Shown here in pieces: positions 31,666-41,338 of a stretch of DNA of 64,000 nucleotides. How positions within the stretch are numbered: position 1 is the stretch's first letter; each line of letters opens with the position of its first letter. Made by a program: the position numbers and the translations under genes. Under the pieces are notes generated by a model, which was not told the origin of the DNA, searched no databases, and saw only the letters and a list, made by a program, of their open reading frames with translations. This stretch comes from Zychaea mexicana (Eukaryota; Mucoromycota; Mucoromycetes; Mucorales; Lichtheimiaceae): NCBI RefSeq assembly GCF_025766255.1, contig NW_026516736.1:1-64000 (forward strand), read 5' to 3'.

Positions 31666-33456
31666 ATTCGCTTAATTTGGAAGCTTTGACCCACCTTCAT
31701 ATGGAAACAATTTTTCGGCATTTTAAATTTATTTCTATTCGTTGGTGGGGCGAACGGCCATTCGCCCTTTTTGAGAACACCCTAAGAAAGGAAAATATGA
31801 AGGGCATTTCTGTACTAATAAAATAAGACCAAATTTACTAATAGGGTCAAAAAAAGATTATCTTTGTTGTAAACATTCAAAAAAACATACCCCTAAAAAA
31901 AGAAATAAACAAAATAAAAATAAAAGAGATAATATAAAAGGTTCATTTGAACCTCTCGAGGTTCAACAAAACATAAATGTTCTGCTAGATAAACCTTTAG
32001 ATAGATATAAAGATAAAAGTAGAAAAACTAAAAAAGATAAAATAAAAATAATTTTAGGAAACCTATTATATTTTTCATTTGTAGATATCCTTCCCTAATT
32101 AAAATAAATTGCAATAATTTATATATTATTTATTATTAGATATATATAAAAGCCAGACAAACCAAGGCAGACTTTTTTATATATTAGGGGGAGACTATGC
32201 CATTTGTATTTATATTCCTTATTAGGTCTAAAAATCTATACGAAATAGTAACGGAATACAACTTTTTTAGGTATTTTAAAGAATTTAATAATATTAAAAA
32301 ATATTTATACATAGTTATTTATTTGTTCTTATTTTGAAAATAATAATTTAATATTTCTTTAATAATTATAAAAATAAAAGTAGGAAATATTTTTGTTTTT
32401 TAACATATTTGTTTTAATTTATTATAATAATAAGGAGTTATCTTCGGGGATTGGCTTGGGTCACAAAACTGAGTCACCAGCCAAATTGTGACCTTACACA
32501 CAATAATCGCATTGTAGAAAAAAATTGAGTACCCGCTAGGTCACTGCTATGAATCATTTATGACACATCTTACACATGCCTTTGATATGACATACATCCT
32601 TAGACTCAACGAGCGTAGCAGTAACAATACAATAACACGTACATTGACTCATTCTCAATTAGATGAGCATCAGTGTTTTCTTTACTATCACAAATGATAT
32701 AAATAAAAGACCGTTTACTATTCTCAAAAATGTTGCCTTTATTTATTTACAATACATTTCCAACTTTTCAAGCTCTACACTTTTTTCCAACACATCTTTG
32801 TCAATTATGTCTCTCAACACCACCGCCAGCTCCTCTACGTATCAGGCCTCGCAAATGGCTATGCGTGAATCTATGAATGAAACGCACCATGAAGCACTCG
32901 AAGCACACCTAGCCAATACGAAGAAAACCTATGTCAACAAGCAAACGGAATACCGTCAATGGTGCGATAGAATGATGCCACATTTGCCTACAGAAACTCG
33001 TTATATTGTTTATGGCGACAAGCTCCATTTGTTTCTCAAAGAAGAGGTATGTACAATAATTATGAAATGTGCGACTTCAAATTCATAGTTTTGCTGTACT
33101 GCTTCTTAGCTTATACAATCTCAATTAACAGGTCATGAACCGTGATGCTCGTCGCAAGGGCAAAGGATCGACCCAGCTCAAGAAAATCAAAGCTTCCACT
33201 TTCATGAGCTACGTTGCCGCCATCGTCGATTTATATCAGCAACAAGTTCGTTCGTTTCCCAATAGTCATCCTCATCCACGTAGCGCTGTCAAGGAACTTA
33301 TCGACCTCGTCCAAATCTGCGAAGAAAGCCAACGACGTGAAAATTACGACGAACGTGCACTTGGAACATTGATCGATGGATATACGACCACCGATCAGAT
33401 TGCCGACGTTGTCGATTACTACATGGCCAAGAACGAAGGGTCTCACTTGCGCAATG

Positions 33457-33861
33457 GGGGTTAATCCTTAATCGTAATTCTTTATAAGGTTTTATTAATT
33501 AAAAGATATATCATTGTTTAAACATCTTTAGGAAAAATAAAAAATTAGATTATAATTTTTTTATTTTTTAAACTTTTAACTTTTTTTTTAAACTTTTTTT
33601 TAATTCTTTAAAATGTTTAGGTTTCGTAGAAACATGTTTAAACCTTTTAAAGAGTTATATCCTTAAATGTTTAATCTTATATTTGAAAAGTAGTGGACCG
33701 GTAGGGAGCATACCCTCCTCTAGGCTAGACCTACTGGATCGACGCCTACCAGTCACATTTTTTTTGATGAAATACAAAAAAAAGTAGACGCTTGACAGTA
33801 TAATCCTTAACTAAAATTAAATCACTGTTTACAGTAGATTTAATTGTTATGGATTAATACT
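33457..33861. mobile_element. 405-bp AT-rich insertion within the Crypton gene
   Basis: Flanked by CAATG (33452-33456 and 33862-33866); removing it restores the Crypton frame exactly. The ends GGGGTTAATCC and, inverted, AGTATTAATCC share TTAATCC. TAATCCTTAA occurs twice inside (33462-33471, 33801-33810). It contains core copy 2 of the structured motif (33701-33750). Confidence 0.8.
33695..33753 (+). other. Conserved structured core, copy 2
   Basis: GAGCATACCCTCCTCTAGG and ACTGGATCGACGCC match copy 1 (15585-15643). TAGGC/GCCTA can pair, and an outer GGTAGG/CCTACC stem exists here but not in copy 1. Confidence 0.55.
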
Positions 33862-35926
33862 CAATGCTCTCGCATTTTTGCTTTCTCACTATTGTTTGTT
33901 GCAAAGCGAGTCGGCACGGAAGGCTACCTTACCCGATATACACAGTGTCGAATTGGAGCGTGAAGGCCCGTCCGTATGCCATTCCCTCATGATGATTATC
34001 AAGCAAGGAAAGACAAACAAGCACGGTCGTCTGGAACTTGTCGCCTGCATCCGGAACACTCGCGTCGAGATATGCCCCTTCATGGCTCTTTCTTTTTATT
34101 TTTTCTGGCGTTGGCATGTCGAAAACGAGCCATTCCCCGTCTTCACTCATAACCAAGATTGGTATGATATCCGCTTGCTCAAGAGCACCTCTCCTTCCGC
34201 CACCAATACCACCGAAATCTCATATCAGCAGCAACTTCGAGCAATCGACGAGGCGTTTGCCAAATGTAACATTGTCTCCTCCAAGAAGACACATGCCGCC
34301 CATGGATCCTCATGCAAGATGGCAGATTTGGATGGTGCCGACGAGGCGCAGATAAGAAGATTAGGCAGATGGAACAACACTACGATGAATGGTGCTTACT
34401 TGACAAGTCTTCCTCGTGAAGTCATGCGTGTCTTAGCCGGCTTTCCTGCTCAACAGGGTCACTTCTTTCTTCCTCGTGCTGCCGTTGACCCTCCTCAAGA
34501 ATTATGCAAAAAGATTTTTCCTTGTGTCGAATACTGGCTGGAAACAATTCGACCTGATCAAGTGGCTGCCGCCGGGTTTCTGCGTCTCTTAGGTGTTCTG
34601 CGCGTTACGTTTCTTCAAGACGCTGTGCTTATGCAAAAAAAGTATCCGCATCATCCAATTTTTCTCAATCATATATTCAGAGAGCCGCTATACATCCAGT
34701 TCAAAGAATAAGTATTGATTTTAAAAAATGCACAAGATGATCATCAATATGGTACTTATTGTTGTTACTATTTTGACTATTAGAGATCTTCAACGATCCA
34801 TCCAAGAAGATGCCACCCCTCAAGATCTGCTCTTGCAACGTGCCGTACCTCACCTTGAGCAACGCATGAACACGATGAACAATGAAATGGTTTCACGGTT
34901 AGATGCAATGCAAATGCAGATGGAAAATATGACGAAGAACCTTTCTGACCTCGTATCCGGCCGTGCGACGGTAAACCTAAGCATCAATTGGCCATCATCA
35001 TCATCATCAGCAGCAGCAGCAGCAGCACTAAGGCCAACACAGCAGCACCATCCAGAGCAGCAGCCAACAACAGCAACAGTTACATCCATCCCGAGTTCAG
35101 CACCTTCTGAATCATTGGGTCTTGATGCAACGAGTGAGCCACCGTTTTACATGATGAGCCGGGGAATCAAGACTGTCACTGACCTTTGGGCAGAGTGGTC
35201 GGTTGGGCTTGCTGGAGGCTATGCAGTGAAAACACTGGAACAACGTTGGGGTGCAAAATAGAGAAACGGCGATCGCAAGTTCTTCACTCGCAGAATCAAG
35301 ATCATTAAGGAGGTCGAGCGATTTGCCTCTGCCAAAGGGATTTCGGAAACGACAGCAGCAGCAATGGGCGAAGAAAGGCGCAATGCTCTTGGACTTAGCT
35401 TAAACGAGCTTAACAAACAGGCGACAACGATTTTCCAAAATATTTAGGTGTTTATGATAGCTCTTTTCTCCCTTTGCTACTTATTCAGCAGACCCACTTA
35501 AACTATTTACTTGAAATAAATGAAACATATTTTGTTTGAAGATAAGAAGCGTCGCTTATTGTAAAATATCTTTCCGTCATATGTTTTAGATTTACTGTTG
35601 TAATGGCGAAATCGCAAGTATAATATAATGAATTTGAAAATGGAACACATGACAATGATAGGTAGTAGCATAGCAACGGTGTCAGAAACAAAAGGACAGA
35701 GAGTAATATTATTATTTTGTGACCCGCATGGCAATAACTCCAGTTATTTCTCATATAGATGGCAGAAAACAAGTGTTATTTCTTGCGGGTCCCAAATTTT
35801 GCGGGTGACCTGCTGTGACATGTCGGGACATTGAGGTTGTATAATAATAATTTTATAATATTTTGTAAAATTGATATACTTTCTCAAACACTAGCATAAT
35901 GATTATCCCTCAGATCCAATATCCTA

Positions 35927-36420
35927 GGAGGTCAACCAGTAGTTGCTGCTTTTTATAAAAACTAAGACTTAAAAATTAATTAAGGTCTGAGAATTTCCTA
36001 ATAGTTGAGAACTTTTTTTTATTTTTTCATTATCTTTTTCAAAAACAATACATAATTCTTTTTTTATAATCTAGAATTTAATAAAAGTAAGTTAAAAAAG
36101 AACATTGGAAAATCATGGATGATTATTTATCTAGTTATATCTATTTAAAAATATAATATTTAATCTTTTCTGCCTTTTATAATAAAAAACTTTTATAAAA
36201 CATAATTATTAATAAATATTGTTTCTTTCAATAAATCTTCATTCTACCATATAAAATTTGTTTAATTCTATTATTTTTTACAAACTATAAATATTTTTGT
36301 TAGATGAAAGAAAAATATCATAATGAATGATTAGTTTGAAAGTAATTAAAAATAATGAATTTTTCAAATCACATTATTTTTATATACAGGATTTTTCATC
36401 TCCTAGCGGACGTTTGAACT
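35927..36420 (+). mobile_element. AT-rich element, 5' part (copy beta)
   Basis: GGAGGTCAACCAGTAGTTGCTG and the next ~90 bp match the left end of alpha (GGGGTTTAAGCCCTAGTTGCTG; AAGACTTRAAAWTT; TTGAGAA). An ATGGATGATTATTTATC at about 36115 echoes the start of the alpha ORF but soon hits TAA. It is truncated before the foldback arm. Alpha ends only 15 bp upstream. Confidence 0.6.
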
Positions 36421-36479
36421 TTTATTTAAGCAGAAGGGATTTAATTTTAGGCAGAGTAGATATGAATGTTAATCTGAGT

Positions 36480-37222
36480 AGACATGAATAAAAGTTAATA
36501 TAGACATGAATAATAATTGATCTAGACGTGAATAGAAATCAAGCTGGATATGAATGAAAATCAAGCTGGACATGAATGAAAATCGAGCTGGACATGAATG
36601 AAAATCGATCTAGACATGAATGAAAATCGAGCTGGCCATGAATATAAATTGACCTAAACATAAATGAAAATCGATCTAGACATAAATGAAAATCGAGCTG
36701 GACATGAATATAAATTGACCTGGACATGAATAAAGATCGATCTAGACACGAATATAAAACGATCTAGACATGAATATAATTTGACCTGGACATGAATATA
36801 AATCGATCTAGACATAAGTAAAATCAATCTGGACAAAATAAAAATCAATCTATACAGGAATAAAAATCGTTCTGGACAAGAATAATAATCAATCTAAACA
36901 TGAATAATAGACAACCTGAACATAATAACAGTCAAACTGGACATTGTTTTAGTCAACTAAGACATAATAAAAGTTGAAGTAGATAATATATTAAGTGTAG
37001 CAGAGCAGAATATTTGAGTACTTCAGATTTTCAATTCAGGTCAAGACATAATAGAAGTTAAGCAGTACAAAGCCAATATCAAGATATAGTAGTATGGCTG
37101 GTTCACTCGTGACAAAAAGCTTGTAGGCTAATGTACAGGAAATGGCAAGGGTGCGTCAGAGACTCACTACTGTGCGCATAAGCCTATTTTGCTGCTATGG
37201 GAACAAGGCCTGAGCATTTCCC
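36480..37222. repeat. Foldback element, left arm outer part with 22-nt tandem repeats
   Basis: Roughly 36535-36905 is built of 22-nt units of the form GACATGAATRAAAATCGA plus KCTR. The arm from about 36540 is the inverted copy of 45168-45860. The arm continues on the other side of gypsy-2 at 42849. All ORFs across the repeats (MSRSIYIHVQ-like) are artefacts. Confidence 0.85.
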
Positions 37223-37603
37223 TGTAAGTTGCGGACAGGAATAAGACAAGAAGGGACAGAAAGACCGGACGAGAATGTACTAGGTGCTTTCAGCAAGAAC
37301 AGGACAAGACAAGAAGGAAACCTGGAGGTAGGAGACTAGATGGTGAGGGAAGAAACAAGAACAAGGTATAGGATGGAAACAAGATATCTGACTGATGTTT
37401 TATTATTCAAAGACTATGGTGTTTATATATCTTTTACTATGGAATTTAATAATGCGAATAAACGGAAAGATTGGTATTAGGGTTGTTAATTCGGACGATG
37501 ATGATGGATGATATTGTTACTTGGGGATTTAATAAGTGATCATCGAGGTTGAGAGTGATCACTTAGTAGAGGTCGAGGAATGTTCATAACATTACCTCCC
37601 CTC

Positions 37604-38146
37604 TTAGGCTCGAGTAACACGAGAGCGGGTCGAACGCTGAGGTGATGGTGGTGGAGCAGGCTTGGTCGGATGCTGCATATGAAAGTCACGAACTACGTCA
37701 GCGGCGTTCCAAAGATTTGAAGCTGGTTCTCAGGTGTTTTCTGAGGGATCTATGTATCCCTTCTACGCAACTAGATATTGCAATTGACCCCGACGACGGC
37801 GACTGTCAAGTATACTGTCGACTTCGAAATGCTCTTCGCCCTGAACTTCTACAGGAGGCAATGGCGCAGGTACACGGTCTTGAATGTCTAGAGTCGCCGG
37901 GTTATCGCGAGGCGTTAACAGGGCAACGTGGAACACTGGGTGAACCCGTAGTGCAACAGGCAAGTTCAACTTGTAGGCATGGGAGCCAACACGCGCAACG
38001 ATTTTGAATGGGCCCAAGCGAGTATGGTCAAGCTTCGAAGATGGCCTAACAGTCTTGATATTTTTGCTAGAGACATAAACGAAGTCGCCTATATTGAAGA
38101 CTAGTGTGGGTCGATGGTGCGCGTTGTGGAACACGGCTTGCTGTTG
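37604..38146 (-). pseudogene. gypsy-2 integrase C-terminus and chromodomain
   Basis: Continues the pol frame after TAG 38147-38149: VFHNAHHRPTLVFNIGDFVYV, LGPFKIVARVG, LRVHPVFHVALL, then the chromodomain with EHFEVDSILDSRRRRGQLQYLVA, TAG (37763-37765), KGYIDPSENT, TGA (37730-37732) and EPASNLWNA. Chromodomains have W in both places (KWKGY and TWEP), so both stops fit TGG changed by G-to-A. The frame ends at 37604 with RSTRSRVTRA. Chromodomains direct integration to modified histones. Confidence 0.85.
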
Positions 38147-40657
38147 CTAGGCGAGGCGAATTTCACTTTTCAACGATTCATGAAGTTCTTTCAACTCCTT
38201 GCAAAACTCTTCGGTAGCACCAGAGAGACCTGAACCCTGGGGTGCTGGCAACAAAGAAAAACGTGGGTGGTAACCGTAGGTGGCCTCAAAAGGAGTATGG
38301 CGCGTGCTTGACTGGACAGAATTGTTGTAGCTGAATTCGGCAACAGGTAATAAGGAAGACCAGTCGTCCTGCTGGTAATTGATATACGCGCGAAGATACT
38401 GCTCCAATATTGAATTTACTACCTCAGTTTGTCCGTCGGTTTCGGGCCTGAAAGCTGTTGACATATTTGACTTGATCTGGAGCAACTCGAGTAATGAACG
38501 CCAGAAACGCGACGTGAACAGTGCGCCACGATCCGAGACAATATCATTGGGTAGACCATGCAAACGGAAAACTTCCGTGACGAAAAGGTGGGCTAATTCG
38601 CTGGCCGTAATGGTGTCCTTGCATGGGACGAAGTGCGCCATTTTTGTCAATCGATCAACAACAACCCAAATTGCATTGTGACCTGACGAGGATGGCAAAC
38701 CAACAATGAAGTCCATGCTGATGGAAGACCAGGGACGAGGAGGTACTTGTAAAGGCTTGAGCTCACCGAGAGGGGCTTGACGGGAGTGCTTCGAGCGTTT
38801 GCAGGTGCGACAATTGGAGACGTAACATTTGACGAATTGACGTAGTCCCAGCCAGAAGAAACGCCGAGCCAACAGTTCGCAAGTCTTAGTGATACCGAAG
38901 TGGCCTGAGACTGGGTGATCGTGGTGTAGCCGCAACAATTCTAACTTCAACGCATCAACATCAGGTACATAGATGCGGTCATCGAGGAACAACAATCCTG
39001 AATCATCGTCGAAGCGATACCGGCTCATCTTGACGTGAAGCTGCCTGGGTATGCTGGAAGGGTGTTGTACAAGATTCAAGATTCTTGCAGTCTTAGCATC
39101 GTCATCGTATTTATCACGTATTGCTGATATCAGGTCGTCATCAACAGGGCAACTAGAGACAGCCCCAAGAACGACTTGATCCTCACGAAATATGGATTTT
39201 ATTGGCTGTTTATCGCTATCGTCCCCCTTCCGGAAGGCCATGTCCGAGCGATGGGAGAGGGCATCGGCCTTGGGGCTCTTGGTGCCTGGACGGTACGTGA
39301 TCGTGAAGTTTTCAACTTCGGACAGCTTAATAGCCCAGCGGGCATGACGACGACTAAGGGTGCGGGCACTGGATGATATGAAATACTCGAGGTTCTTGTG
39401 GTCAGTTAGGACAGTAACTTGGTGCTGGGAGCCTTGGAGATAATGGCGCCATACACGGAAACTGTCAACAATGGCAAGCATCTCTTTGTCATAGATGTCA
39501 TAATTGACCTCGGCAGGATTCAACTTGCGACTATGGAAGGCTACAGGATGATGCACACCAGTAGAGTCGGGCTGGCTAAGCACCGCAGCAATGGCAAAGT
39601 CGGATGCATCAGTTTCAACAAAGATCGGTTGAGAAGGCACGAAATGCTGCAGAACTGGCGCAGTAGTGAAGCTCTGCTTGAGTGCTGAGAACGCGGTATC
39701 TTGTATAGTAGTCCAATCGAACGGAACATCCTTCTTCAGCAGCGAGGTAAGGGGGGCAGTGATGCGAGAGTAATGGTGGATGAAACGGCGATAGAAATTG
39801 GCGAACCCAAGGAAAACCTGAATGTCATGAGTGTTTTTGGGGGTAGGCCAATCCAAGATGCAGGTTACCTTGGTTGGATCCATGCTGACACCCGAGCGAC
39901 CCACGCGGAAACCAAGGAAATCAACCTCATCGACGTCGAAATTACACTTGTCAGCTTTGGCATAAAGGGCTGACTCACGAAGTTTTTGCAAGACTAGCTT
40001 GACATATTCATCGTGCTCTGCTTGATTGTCGCTGAAGATCAAGATGTCATCCAAGTACACGATAACGAACTGGTCAAGATACTCGTGCAGGGCATTATTA
40101 ATAAGTGCTTGGAAGGAACCCGGCGCATTGGTCAAACCGAAGCTCATAACATTATACTGAAAATGACCGTATCTTGTGCGGAAGGCGGTTTTCCATTCAT
40201 CACCCTTGGCTATACGGATACGATGATAAGCATTGCGGATATCAAGTTTGGTAAAGGCGGTGGCAGATGAAAGACGGTCGAGCATTTCGTTGATCAGAGG
40301 CAATGGGTAACGATTCTTGATGGTGATCTTGTTAAGCCCACGGTAATCAACGCAAAGGCGTAGGGAACCGTCCTTTTTCTTGACAAACAAGATGGGGGCT
40401 CCAGCAGGACTAGTCGAACGACTGATGAAACCGTTATCCAGGTTGGTCTTTATATATTCACGTAGGACGCCGAGTTCTTCTTGTGATAAGGAATAGATCG
40501 GCCCATATGGAACTTGAGTATCCTCAGCAATCGGGATAGCATGATCGATGCCTGGACGAGAAGGGGGAAGGGCATCAGCTTGGTCCTTACTGAACACATC
40601 AGCAAAAGCGCGATATTTGGATGGCAGCGAGGAATTAGCAGTGGATCCTTCAATCAT
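38147..40657 (-). CDS. gypsy-2 RT, RNase H and integrase core
   Basis: 836-codon open frame. RT: PAGAPILFVKKKDGSLRLC, YHRIRIAKGDEWKTAF, VMSFGLTNAPGSFQ, catalytic VIVYLDDILIFSD. RNase H: IFVETDASDFAIAAVLS, DKEMLAIVDSF, VLTDHKNLEYF. Integrase: HHDHPVSGHFGITKT and CRTCKRSK (HHCC zinc domain), then SMDFIVGLP (Asp), VSDRGALFTSRFW (Asp), ETDGQTEVVNSILEQYL (Glu). It ends at TAG 38147-38149 after EIRLA, in a context (A-Q-Q-Q) suggesting CAG to TAG. The Met at 40657 is internal; upstream residues (IRLVSALTIKSLIQKG) are in frame. Confidence 0.93.
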   Translation of the reverse strand: MIEGSTANSSLPSKYRAFADVFSKDQADALPPSRPGIDHAIPIAEDTQVPYGPIYSLSQEELGVLREYIKTNLDNGFISRSTSPAGAPILFVKKKDGSLRLCVDYRGLNKITIKNRYPLPLINEMLDRLSSATAFTKLDIRNAYHRIRIAKGDEWKTAFRTRYGHFQYNVMSFGLTNAPGSFQALINNALHEYLDQFVIVYLDDILIFSDNQAEHDEYVKLVLQKLRESALYAKADKCNFDVDEVDFLGFRVGRSGVSMDPTKVTCILDWPTPKNTHDIQVFLGFANFYRRFIHHYSRITAPLTSLLKKDVPFDWTTIQDTAFSALKQSFTTAPVLQHFVPSQPIFVETDASDFAIAAVLSQPDSTGVHHPVAFHSRKLNPAEVNYDIYDKEMLAIVDSFRVWRHYLQGSQHQVTVLTDHKNLEYFISSSARTLSRRHARWAIKLSEVENFTITYRPGTKSPKADALSHRSDMAFRKGDDSDKQPIKSIFREDQVVLGAVSSCPVDDDLISAIRDKYDDDAKTARILNLVQHPSSIPRQLHVKMSRYRFDDDSGLLFLDDRIYVPDVDALKLELLRLHHDHPVSGHFGITKTCELLARRFFWLGLRQFVKCYVSNCRTCKRSKHSRQAPLGELKPLQVPPRPWSSISMDFIVGLPSSSGHNAIWVVVDRLTKMAHFVPCKDTITASELAHLFVTEVFRLHGLPNDIVSDRGALFTSRFWRSLLELLQIKSNMSTAFRPETDGQTEVVNSILEQYLRAYINYQQDDWSSLLPVAEFSYNNSVQSSTRHTPFEATYGYHPRFSLLPAPQGSGLSGATEEFCKELKELHESLKSEIRLA

Positions 40658-41327
40658 GACGGAAGCGATGGATGACAGGGACCCTAAGGGGTCGACATAA
40701 ACTGAAAACGCTTGGGCGCCCTTTTGGATAAGTGACTTGATAGTAAGTGCACTAACCAGTCGGATATCTGGTGGATTCTTAGTAGTAGGTGGTGAAGGAT
40801 GAATTGCTGCTGCAAGGTGCTGGCAAGCAATCTGTGGTGCAGGTGGTGGAAGTCAGGTCGATGTGGCCGGTGCGCTAATTGATAGATGGATTATGCTTGA
40901 TCAACCAGGGCATACCAAGAATGATGCTGTATTGTCCCAAGGACGTTGGATACAGCAAAATTCGTTCATGGTGTTGGCCAACGAACAGATCGACTGGACA
41001 TTCGTCAGTGATAATACCGGAACGAAGAGCTCGACCGTCGACTGTGCGGACCAAGAGTGGGTTATTACTTTTGATGGACGGCAAGTTATGATGGCGTGCG
41101 AAGGATTCATCGACAAAATTCTCCATGGCACCCGAATCGATCATGGCATGTGTTTTTACTATACGACCCAAAATATCGATGGATACCGACATTTTGAGAG
41201 GATGGTGCAAGGAAGGTGAGGATTTCGGAGAAGATGAAGCAGGCAGAGGTGGAATAACAGAAGAGCAGAGAGGTTTGGTTTCAACAGTTGTTTTATTTGA
41301 AGTTACTTCTGATGATAGGGAGCCCAT
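40658..41327 (-). pseudogene. gypsy-2 protease region
   Basis: The frame 41327-40875 contains the aspartic protease motif AMIDSGAMENFVD and the second block IILGMPWLIKHNPSIN, then TAG at 40875-40877 where W-R-T-G-H would be usual. About 20 codons on, a frameshift is needed to enter the pol frame (PPDIRLVSALTIKSL). So protease and RT are uncoupled. Confidence 0.85.
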
Positions 41328-41338
41328 AGTATACTCTC

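Larger units (their letters stand above)
28175..31782. mobile_element. PIF/Harbinger element 2
   Basis: 3608 bp with TIRs starting GGGTGTTCTCAAAAAGGGCG, identical for at least 20 bp at both ends, and TAA duplications at 28172-28174 and 31783-31785. It encodes a Myb-like protein (+) and a DDE_4 transposase (-), divergent from Harbinger 1. The insertion splits the alpha ORF. Confidence 0.95.
27963..32098 (+). pseudogene. Unrecognised Cys/His protein of copy alpha, split by Harbinger 2
   Basis: The 5' half (27963-28174) encodes MVALNDYLPINYI, a Lys/Asn-rich stretch and FLYLSINKDYCTHMYK. Harbinger 2 sits in the codon after TAT. With it and one TAA removed, the frame continues at 31786 as KGKYEGHFCTNKIRP, then DYLCCKHSKKHTPKKR, and a basic tail to TAA at 32096-32098. 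Spacing C-x3-Y-K-x7-C, later CC-K-HS-K, matches the 110-aa protein of copy gamma (CSYIYKRGKKEGYMC, FLCSQHSK). A small zinc-binding fold is likely by inference. Similar C...KG...C...C..H patterns occur in proteins of large DNA viruses, but I cannot confirm kinship. Confidence 0.6.
32808..35447 (+). pseudogene. Crypton tyrosine recombinase with GCR1_C domain
   Basis: Exons 32808-33046 and 33132-33456 (intron 33047-33131), then after the 405-bp insertion 33867-34711. Joining at CAATG gives continuous SHLRNALAFLLSHYCLLQSES. Recombinase blocks follow: HSLMMIIKQGKTNKHGRLE, ICPFMALSFYFFWRW, HAAHGSSCKMADLDGADEAQIRRLGRW and MNGAYLTSLPREVMRVLAGF (candidate nucleophile Tyr). Related proteins usually show LLRGE and HAGRGS; here these read LLQSE and HAAHGS, so two catalytic-type Arg appear lost. 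The frame 34728-35261 adds a coiled coil, a Ser/Ala run and GCR1_C (TVTDLWAEWSVGLAGGYAV...). TAG at 35259-35261 replaces an expected Trp before RNGDRKFFTRRIK. The 34711/34728 junction is probably a further intron or lesion. Confidence 0.8.
32433..35840 (+). mobile_element. Crypton (tyrosine recombinase) element
   Basis: 3408 bp inserted into the 3' part of copy alpha. The flanks rejoin to match copy delta (17940-17960), and ATAATAATA is present at both borders (32424-32432, 35841-35849), although this is low-complexity sequence. No long terminal repeats are seen, as expected for Cryptons. It encodes a YR protein with a C-terminal GCR1_C-type DNA-binding domain. Confidence 0.8.
27814..35911 (+). 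mobile_element. AT-rich ORF-bearing element, copy alpha (carries two nested transposons)
   Basis: The left end GGGGTTTAAGC and inverted right end GAGGGATAATC resemble the ends of copy gamma (GAGGACTAATC, GGGGATAAGTC). Removing Harbinger 2 (3608 bp plus TAA) and the Crypton (3408 bp plus 9 bp) leaves about 1070 bp, close to the 1099 bp of gamma. The interior is far more AT-rich than the inserted elements and holds one ORF. No flanking duplication was recognised. Confidence 0.65.

Noticed and set aside
33472..33800. TAATCCTTAA pair as the target duplication of the insertion in the Crypton gene
   Set aside because: Removing that segment does not restore the frame, whereas using CAATG at 33452 and 33862 does exactly.
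33457..33861. The 405-bp segment as an intron of the Crypton gene
   Set aside because: No GT...AG pair restores the frame; a 5-bp direct repeat does, which fits insertion.
36539..36848. ORFs with repeating SRSIYIHVQ-like and LDRFSFM-like units, and their counterparts at 45614-45967
   Set aside because: They are translations of the 22-nt tandem repeats in both foldback arms; the frame is open because of the repeat period, not coding selection.
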